From: Rodentolepis nana
Taxonomy: Eukaryota; Platyhelminthes; Cestoda; Cyclophyllidea; Hymenolepididae
DNA length: 14,318 bases
Assembly: GCA_900617975.1 (NCBI GenBank)
Contig: UZAE01001247.1
Span: forward strand, 1 to 14,318
Direction of reading: 5' to 3'
Shown: piece after piece, positions 7,646-14,318 of the stretch
Layout: each line of letters starts with the position of its first letter
Numbering within the stretch: position 1 is the stretch's first letter
Made by a program: the position numbers and the translations under genes
Notes under the pieces: model-generated
Databases searched by the model: none
Told to the model about the DNA's origin: nothing
The model's input: only the letters and a program-made list of their open reading frames with translations

Positions 7646-8189
7646 AGAAATTGGAACAAGGTATTTTCGCCAATAATGTGTGAAATTCAGACAATTAAAG
7701 CAATAAATAGTCATTGACGAAACAAATAATTTGTATGCTAATTAACTGACTTAAATATTATGAATACTCCAGATAATGCAGTCAATTGCGCGTTTAGAAG
7801 TGGGTTTAATATAAATCCAAACACAATTTCTTTGTCACGCCAGTAGAAATGGAACATATCATGTTGCATTTAGAGATTATATCGTTCATGGTGAATGCGT
7901 TTTAGGTTGACAAAGCAAATTAAACTTGAAGTCAATAATTCTAATATAATGACTCATTTATGAATAACTGTAAATGAAGCATATTCGAACATTCAATCCG
8001 ATAATAGGCAATTCTATTTTTTGACTTATATTGGCAGCCTAATGTGTTAAGGCCGCTTGCCGGAAAATTTGATAAATCGAGACAACGATGCAAGTCAATC
8101 CTATTTAGTTCATTCATATGATCACTTGAAGTTCAAATTGAAACCATTATCATCACTATCTCATCCATGTTAATGACGTACTTGAATGA

Positions 8190-8310
8190 TGAAGGTTTAA
8201 TCATCAGTATATTGCCGTAAACATGTGCTATTAGAGGCTGTGAATAAATGTTTTTTTACGTAAAACGCTCCGTGAATTAATGGAACCTACTCAAGTGGCT
8301 AAGTAGCACG
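8190..8310 (+). repeat. TACTTAA hairpin repeat, copy 2, with flanks
   Basis: Contains CTACTCAA-GTGG-CTAAGTAG at 8287-8306, a slightly mismatched version of the 4732 hairpin. About 100 bp upstream also align with 9070-9165: GAATGATGAA, ATATTGCCGTAA/ATATAACCGTAA, ACATGTGCT/ACTACGTGCT, GAGGCTGTGAA/GAGCCGTAAAA and GTGAATTAATGGAA/ATGAATTGATGAAA. The two blocks are therefore diverged copies of a unit at least 120 bp long, spaced about 870 bp. Confidence 0.55.
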
Positions 8311-9069
8311 CTTTTCCATCCATGATTTATCTCAGTGGACATGAAATCAATTTCCTATATTAATAAATTGATGAGTTTAGTTTTCGATAAAACTTATATC
8401 TGGATAATAGTGGATTACATCGGCTAATTTAATCTTGAAGGTATTTTCTGAAAGTTGTCAATTTACTCACTTCTAAATGAGATTCCTTTACTACCTGCTT
8501 CCGTGTCGGATGTCGACTTTAATTGGTCACTTTATCAACAATTTGCACCTCCTTCTGGTATGTGGGTTTGACATGTCAATTTTAAGAAATCGTCATAATT
8601 CTGTGGATATGGAGAAAACATCTAATTGACAATTTCATCAGCACCAACCCAAATATTGATTGGCAGGGAAAGGAAAAATTGATTGCAACGAGAACGAGAA
8701 TGTATTTAATAGATTTAAATTGATGTAATCACAAGGATGAAATATTGACTATAAATAATTTTCCAACCGAAGTTCAAGTAACTATTTTTAAAAGTTTAGA
8801 TGTGACCGAATAAAGTTAAATTTAATGCCTGATATTCCTGTGTGCAGTCACGTTTAAATAGACGACCAAATATGAAAAAATAATTTCGCTTTACGTCAGC
8901 TTGAGTGTCTGCATATTTGAATTTGAAATAAAAAAAACATATTTGCTAGTAAATTATTCCAATGAAATATTCCATTAGCTTAAGAAAACACAGACTGTTG
9001 AGTTTAAAATTAGCATTAGAAACACAATATATATCATAAGCTAAAAAACTGAATTTAATGATGAATCTT

Positions 9070-9195
9070 CCAGCCCTAGTATATAACCGTAACTACGTGC
9101 TTTTGCGAGCCGTAAAAGAATGCTTTTTCCACAACTCTCAATGAATTGATGAAATCTACTTATATCGCTAAGTAACACGTTTGTACGACTTTGAT
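9070..9195 (+). repeat. TACTTAA hairpin repeat, copy 3, with flanks
   Basis: Aligned partner of 8190-8310. The hairpin is decayed to CTACT-TATATCGC-TAAGTAAC at 9156-9176. The following ACACGTTTGTACGACTTTG resembles the GCGCTTGTACGATTTTGG at about 3273-3291 in block A, hinting that block A may carry a further, older relative. Confidence 0.5.
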
Positions 9196-9584
9196 TTATT
9201 TTAACTTCCCATATTTATTAGGCCAATGAAGTAAGATTTTTGATGAAATCTCAATCTGAACAGTGTCTTGTGGATCAAGTTGCGCTGCTTTTAGTTATTA
9301 CTAGTGTTCAATGCAATGATAAAATAAATAATTATATTAAAATCTATGGTTCAGTTGTTCTATAACTCGATCTTGTCACCGTGAAATGCAAAGCTACTTA
9401 CGGCTGTAAAGCAAGATATTTGCAGCCTTACATTTAATGCGTCCGAAGTAGTTTTTGCAGGTTACTATGAAAATATGCTTTAATTATTTCTCTTCACCAT
9501 TTCCGCATCATTATATCGTCTTTTGAATATCAGCACTTTTAGCCCACCAAACTTAGAGACAATCCACATGTTGACACCGTGTAA

Positions 9585-9622
9585 GAATAAATATTGATTA
9601 CACACAGGAAGGCACAACTCAT
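9585..9622 (+). repeat. Short direct repeat DR2, copy 1
   Basis: AATAAATATTGATTACACAC followed by AGGAAGGCACAACTCATTTG aligns with 9925-9964 (AAATGTATATTGGATTCCAC, then AAAGGATGCACAACTCATTTG). Flanking similarity is weak. The unit is too short to classify. Confidence 0.4.
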
Positions 9623-9924
9623 TTGTTAAGGCGACATTTCATAAAATGGAAAAACTATGTTCAATACGTTGTTTGAAAACTGTCACGTTACAAACACCTT
9701 AATGAGAATGCTGCAATCAAAGGCAAAATTGGATTGTTTTAAGGACAGGAGGGGGACTGCAATATTTCTAGTCAGGCGCTTATCATTTTCATTTCTCTTG
9801 CTAATCAATAAGTAGAATGCATCATAAACAGAATTAGGAGAAGATATCATTGGCCGTTTTGCTGAAAGACGCATTACTCTCATCTTACTGATTGATAATG
9901 CTGTCGTTTCTCTCAGTCAATATA

Positions 9925-9964
9925 AATGTATATTGGATTCCACCAAAGGATGCACAACTCATTT
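9925..9964 (+). repeat. Short direct repeat DR2, copy 2
   Basis: Partner of 9585-9622, sharing GCACAACTCATTTG exactly and about 25 upstream bases loosely. Confidence 0.4.
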
Positions 9965-11369
9965 GCGCTTGAAAATGAAAAGCACCATCGCAAAAAAACT
10001 TTATTCATTTTAATCGACTGAAACCTCTAAAATTAAATTTATCTCCTCTGGATATTCGAAAAAAATGTTCAATTAGCAGGGCTATAGCTTACTTTAAAAT
10101 AAAATCCGTCCTGTGTAGCTTAAAACCAACTAAAGATCTAATGATAACTATTAAAACGCCTGTCATATAATAAAATAATAAAACTATATATGTTGATGTA
10201 TTGTCAAAAAATGATCGTTCAAGCAACTACGTATTAAATGCCTGTTTTAAAGTTTTTCGTTTCATTGGTAGTCTGATTTAGAACAAGGCCTCGAATATGA
10301 AACTCCTCACTTACGCTAAATTTTACAATTTGCATCAAAATTGAGTTTCAAAAATGCAAATTTTGATTTCAAAACGCTAATTGTGCTTGCCATCGTCGTT
10401 TCATGAATCGTCATAAATTGCCCTCAGTGAGCAAAAGAAAATTCAAGTTTGCTACAAATTTAATTGTTAAAATATGGCATGCTGCTTAAATTTTTAATAA
10501 CACATTTCTTGCAATGCTTTTTTCAATGTTAACAGAGCGCATCATAGAAAATAATTTCAAACATTTCACTTTAGGAATGTTTATCATTAGTTCATTTTAT
10601 AAACGTAAACTAAATCAACATGCTTGTTTAAATGAAATATGAAACTTTGAAATTGCGCGTTTCTTTGAAATAAAATATTTACTTGGTCACTATGTGATTC
10701 GTTGCAATATCTCTTGTTTACTTTTCTAGCATTTCTGTAATTTTGGTATAAATCTTATACCATTTGAATAAGAATTAAGTTCCTCAGTTACCTGTTTGCA
10801 TTTCGAGCAGTTCCGCTTATTTACATTTATACTTTCACGCCTTGTGAAAACCACAATTTATGGGCATGTTTACTTCATTTCCTGCATTGGCAACTTCATT
10901 TGTGTGGCTGTAATTATGAGGATTGAAGTTGGCAAGCAATGAATAGGTTTACGTCATCTTTCCCAGACGCTCGCACATGGAGAAATGTGGCTCAACCTAA
11001 AACTTGGAAGGCTATCAATCAATGGCATCAAAATGGTTTCATTTCTAATTAAACCATGTGAATCGTACATATAATGAGTAAACAGTCTACAACATATCAA
11101 CAAATTGACAATCTTTTCGATTTTAAATAACATTTGGCTCTAATAGATGGTTAAATTCTTGGGCAATGTTAATACAGAAGTGACAAATTTAGTGGACCAC
11201 ATTTGTGGCAATAATTATGCAAATGAAATCCAATACGACTGCTGCAAGTTATTTTGAACCGTTGCAGATAGTTTTACTTTCATTTAAATTAAAAATTCTT
11301 CTAATAATGTTAAACTAATTGCATTTGTAAAATTTAATGTTTAAATTTACTGAATCGCCTGCTCTTCAT

Positions 11370-12262
11370 CCAGTTTCATTATTTAAATACTGAACAATGA
11401 TCAAATAATTTATCCCACGTGAAAACAAGTATGAAAACTTGTTTCAATGTAAACAAGCGTATCTCACGAAGTTGATGTTGTACCCAAATCGTACACGTGC
11501 ATTAAAACCAAGCATTTCCTCATCGATTAATAATTGATGCACGTTTAAGAAACGGATTTACTCAATGAAAATCTCATTTAATGATGATAAACGTGAAATT
11601 CTAAACGTAAATTAGTCCGTCCAGAACTTCTACTCCAATTGATACATCAATTATATAAACGAAGTATTTCTGTATGTAAATTTCTGATTTTCAAATCTTG
11701 ATAATTTAACTGCTGGATTCTTTAACCTTCTCAATGATCGACGTTGACTTATTCACATACTTCTCAAATGTGAAAAAATTTATCAATATTAGATAATTCA
11801 ATGACTAAATATTTCTTCCTTGAATAGCAATTGTAAGGTATAAAGCATTTTTTTGCGAAATATCGTGAAGTAGTATTCAAAATACAATAGAAAGAATGGA
11901 TAAATAACAAAATATTCATTCTCTCTAATGCTTTAAAGCCAACCTATTTAACAGAAGTAAAAAGAACACAAATTTGTCAGAAGGCAAATGTAATTTCGGT
12001 TGGAAATTTGACAAGTGACAACGCTTACCAATTATGCACCTCGAGTTATTTAGATAAATCGTTAAAGATTTAATGACCTTTTCCTCATCAATTATACGTA
12101 GAGAATTGGAATTGACCTTGCCATGATTGCCATCGGAGGTTTCAAAGACTTGAGGTTCGATACTCTGTAATGATAATAAATATAGGTATTCAAGTTTAAA
12201 TAAACAGGGAAAATTTATAATAATAATCAGATAGTTGAAATCAAAACCGAAATGAATTGTTT
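11370..12262 (+). repeat. Block A, right arm of long inverted repeat
   Basis: Reverse-complement partner of 2746-3400. It contains the conserved heptamer module at 11423-11457, GCGTATCTCACGAAG at 11457-11471, TTAATAATTGATGCACGTTT near 11527 and CATACTTCTCAAATGTGAAA near 11757. About 195 bp at 11848-12046 are absent from the left arm: an insertion here or a deletion there. The segment then joins the retrotransposon relic near 12262 at the same point as on the left. The minus frame at 11925-12308 spans this junction and is not supported as a gene. Confidence 0.8.
11423..11457. repeat. Triple AAACAAG/CTTGTTT hairpin module, right
   Basis: AAACAAG (11423-11429), CTTGTTT (11438-11444) and AAACAAG (11451-11457) match in order, as reverse complement, the three words of the left module at 3317-3351. 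The spacers differ in sequence while the heptamers are unchanged. Confidence 0.7.
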
Positions 12263-13160
12263 TGTAGCTACAAATGCGCTCGCTGTCTCTTGAGACAATC
12301 AATGCCAACTATCCTGCAGATCAATTTCTCAAAATTTTCACTGATGGGCCAAACAATGAAAACCAAGCAAAACTTTGTGCAGATGTTTTTCTCAACAATT
12401 CCCTTGCAACGCAGCTGCAAGACACAACAGATCCACCTTCAAAAGGGAAATAGAGACCCTGCGTAAACTAAATCAATGGTGTTGTCTGAATACGAAATTC
12501 ACCAAAGAGGTAATACTTTCGGACTCACAGTCAGCAATGTTCTTAAATGGAGGCAATGTGCCACCCAAAACAGCTGAGATATACGAATGTAAAACCATAT
12601 CAGTAGCTGAGAGTAAAACACAAAACAGTTGTCGTGCAATGGATTCCTGATCACTGTGACATTAAAAGCAACGAGATTGCTGACGCACTTGCTAAGAAGG
12701 GGACAACATTTATGCAAGGCAAAGACTGGCCGATGACTTTCCACTACATGAAAACCTTAATCAGGAGAGAATTCTAGACCTCAAGGTGCAACGAACTTGA
12801 AGCTCAAATAAATGAGTTACGGTGTACAGTGGAACCCTCCGACATAGCCAATTGGCTAAGAATAGAAGCCGTTGATAAGTTTAGATTAAGTACCGGACAA
12901 AATTGCATGTCAAAGCACCTTCATAGATTAGGAAAAGCATTCGATCAACGTGCATCCTACGTAAAATACAAGAGAAAATTTGGATGATCCACCCTATTAG
13001 CTCTCCGATTAAAAAGATAAAGAGGAAAACGGCGAGATTATGGGAAGCCAGAAGACAACTAATGAACTTCTATAAAAGAACTTTTTACACATGGTGAAAG
13101 CTGAAATCAACAAAGGGGCTAATGATAAATATCATAAAGCCTGCCATTTGAAATTAAAAA
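12262..13160 (+). pseudogene. Jockey-type retrotransposon relic R (RNase H and C-terminus)
   Basis: Plus-strand RNase H and C-terminal relic. Visible in order: AINANYPADQFLKIF-TDG (catalytic Asp codon 12343-12345), NENQAKLCADVF, frameshift, KREIETLRKLNQ (catalytic Glu), EVILSDSQSAMFLNGG (catalytic Asp codon 12522-12524), PPKTAEIYECK. After another shift, VVVQWIPDHCDIKSNEIAD, ALAKKGT, MKTLIRREF-stop, VDKFRLSTGQNCMSKHLHRL, a poorly kept Cys knuckle, and finally AEINKGANDKYHKACHLK. It keeps DSQSA and the NEIAD aspartate that relic M has damaged, but its frameshifts and stops make it non-functional. No RT sequence precedes it; block A is fused directly upstream. Confidence 0.88.
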
Positions 13161-13720
13161 TGTATTTTTTTCTTTTTTTTGTTATGCTTTACAATTTTTT
13201 ATGTTGTTACGAAAGAAGATCCAACAACGAAGGGTATTTTGAAGCATGTATAAAATGAACTACGACTACTTATTCATTTAAGTATGAATGGATATGAAAT
13301 AATTAAAAATATACTCCTCTTTTTGGTTCTAATGCTTTAATTTTATAGCGATGTTTGGCTGTTAGAAAATTGTTTAGACTTTTAAAATGAGCTTACTATT
13401 TTGCAAATACTGACAAGCTCAAATAATACATTATACTTTAAGTGAGGATTTTTGAGAGCATAATTTTTGACAACAGCGGTGTTTAAACGCTTTTGATTTC
13501 GTCTCGGGAGAGCAGCCTTTAATTTTATCGAATGCCAAATAGTCACTGAATAAAATATTGTTACTAAAATGAATTATGAGGGTTTTGGATGTTTGCGCTT
13601 GAAGCTGTTTGCATTTGATTTTCACTTCAATGAGCACATGAGATGCGTTATAATGGTAGTAGAAAATTTTTACTTCTTATTTCAAAGTCATTTTTTTTAA
13701 TAATCATTTACTCCACTTGT
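13161..13720 (+). repeat. 3' tail of retrotransposon R
   Basis: Direct-repeat partner of 6800-7355. Begins with a T-rich run, followed by TTTTTTATGTTGTTA, ATCCAACAACGAAGGGTATT, TTATTCATTTAAGTA, AAATAATTAAAAATAT, GAAGCTGTTTGCAT, CACATGAGATGCGT and CTTCTTATTTCAAAG. The middle (about 13460-13570) is more diverged. The homology is interrupted at about 13714-13720 by an insert and resumes at 14026. The minus frame at 13431-13637 is not preserved in the M tail, so I do not call it coding. Confidence 0.75.
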
Positions 13721-14018
13721 AGCGGACTGCTACACCAATAAGCCTAGATCTTACTCAGTAATCTCTACAATCGATGGATCTCCAGAAATAGCTAAGCTAT
13801 TGCAAAGCTATGGAGGAAAGAGACGATCGAGGAGGGATACGTTAATCCACGACGTAGTACGTCAGTCATGTGTACAGGAAGGAACTTAGTCTTTATCAAC
13901 ATGGAGTGTCCGGTAAAACAAATGGGCGTCTCTGATTGGTTAATTTCGGTAAGATCGCCGCACCTGGTCCGTACGCGAGTTTGCACGTGATGTTGACTAA
14001 GCGATGATGTGTCCCACA
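13721..14018 (-). mobile_element. Inserted element of about 298 bp with 7-bp target duplication
   Basis: This segment is visibly richer in GC and CpG than everything around it. It interrupts the tail repeat: removing it rejoins CATTTACTCCACTTGT to TACGAGTCATTAAAA, which aligns with the uninterrupted 7338-7368 (AATTTATTCCATTAAACACG then TGTCATTAAAA). CACTTGT occurs on both sides (13714-13720 and 14019-14025), consistent with a target-site duplication. Ends are AGCGGACTGC and GATGTGTCCCACA; I see no clear terminal inverted repeat and no poly(A). A minus-strand frame of 75 codons (13792-14019) and a CCAAT-like word near 13930 (minus) exist, but no protein family is recognised. It could be a SINE, a solo fragment of a larger element, or a miniature element. 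Strand is a guess from the open frame. Confidence 0.65.
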
Positions 14019-14025
14019 CACTTGT

Positions 14026-14105
14026 TACGAGTCATTAAAATCAAGATTAAAAGTAATCATTCGCGCACAAATATGATCTTTACCTTAATGTTTGAAAGTG
14101 TTTAA
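14026..14105 (+). repeat. Resumed tail and flank shared with left arm
   Basis: The first about 20 bases (GAGTCATTAAAATCAAG) continue the tail homology with 7357-7375. The next part, ATCATTCGCGCACAAAT...GATCTTT...TTAATGTTTGAAA, matches the left arm in inverse orientation (2090-2140). This ties the outer end of the right arm to the outer end of the left arm. Confidence 0.6.
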
Positions 14106-14318
14106 ACAAAGTCGGATCATTAAATTAAATAAAGATGACTAATTAATACAATTTACTTAAAGGGTTAAGTAGAAATTTAATTGTTGTAGGAACGTTACTG
14201 AAATTGTAAGTATCGAGGATCTATTTTAATTTCCATTAATGAATGACACAGATTCTTTGTAATAGTTACTTTGTGAGAAATATTTCTAATGTCGAAATGC
14301 AAAATGCATTTAGTGAGA
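14106..14318. other. Geneless right edge with hairpin repeat copy 4
   Basis: No gene seen. TACTTAA-AGGG-TTAAGTA at 14154-14171 is the fourth copy of the TACTTAA hairpin, with flank GACTAATTAATACAATT recalling GTGAATTAATGGAAC of the second copy. The remainder shows nothing recognisable. Confidence 0.5.

Larger units (their letters stand above)
7646..11369. other. Geneless central spacer between inverted arms
   Basis: No convincing coding frame, RNA gene or recognisable transposon protein. The minus frame at 9683-9883 has no family motifs. Listed separately are two related blocks containing the TACTTAA hairpin (8190-8310 and 9070-9180) and a short direct repeat at 9585-9622 and 9925-9964. The rest is AT-rich sequence in which I see nothing further. 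Confidence 0.55.

Noticed and set aside
9683..9883. 66-codon minus-strand frame
   Set aside because: No recognisable domain, no paralog and no supporting context.
12499..12744. 81-codon minus-strand frame
   Set aside because: Shadow frame antisense to the RNase H relic, which has clear sense-strand motifs.
13431..13637. 68-codon minus-strand frame in the tail
   Set aside because: The homologous M tail has stops and indels in this frame.
13792..14019. 75-codon minus-strand frame in the GC-richer insert
   Set aside because: Composition is plausible, but the frame spans nearly the whole insert and runs from its very edge, with no recognised family; kept only as a note under the mobile element.

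Overview
This is AT-rich eukaryotic DNA (about 30% GC by eye, not counted) with no intact host gene, RNA gene, CRISPR array or bacterial operon that I can support. The only recognisable protein relics are decayed pieces of a Jockey-superfamily non-LTR retrotransposon: the C-terminal end of a reverse transcriptase, an RNase H domain with TDG, GEIE, DSQSA and QWIPGHCGI motifs, and a C-terminal zinc-knuckle-like end (CHLC...HLIRCPA...YWEAR). This architecture is abundant in arthropods, so an arthropod genome is the most likely source; the species cannot be read from the sequence.

Layout. 1-2085: no gene; bases 8-115 are one copy of a direct repeat. 2090-3400: left arm (L), a minus-strand RNase H/C-terminal relic (2150-2745) joined to non-coding block A (2746-3400). 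3401-5362: no clear gene; it holds a candidate TATA/Inr core promoter, one copy of a TTTA-associated repeat and several hairpins. 5363-7645: middle complex (M), made of the second direct-repeat copy, an RT fragment, a TTTA-repeat insertion, the RNase H/C-terminal relic, a 3' tail of about 575 bp and a second RT fragment in head-to-tail order. 7646-11369: geneless, with dispersed hairpin repeats. 11370-14105: right arm (R), made of block A, RNase H/C-terminal relic, tail and an insertion of about 305 bp. 14106-14318: geneless.

Main structural result. The left and right arms are diverged inverted copies of one chimeric unit (block A fused to the same point of the retrotransposon RNase H region), about 8 kb apart. 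R and M also share the 3' tail as direct repeats. The R tail is interrupted by a more GC-rich insert flanked by a 7-bp duplication, and the M tail supplies the matching empty site. The window therefore records several layers of retrotransposon decay, duplication or inversion, and later insertion. I see no working gene system, and no sign of a new enzymatic or defence system.
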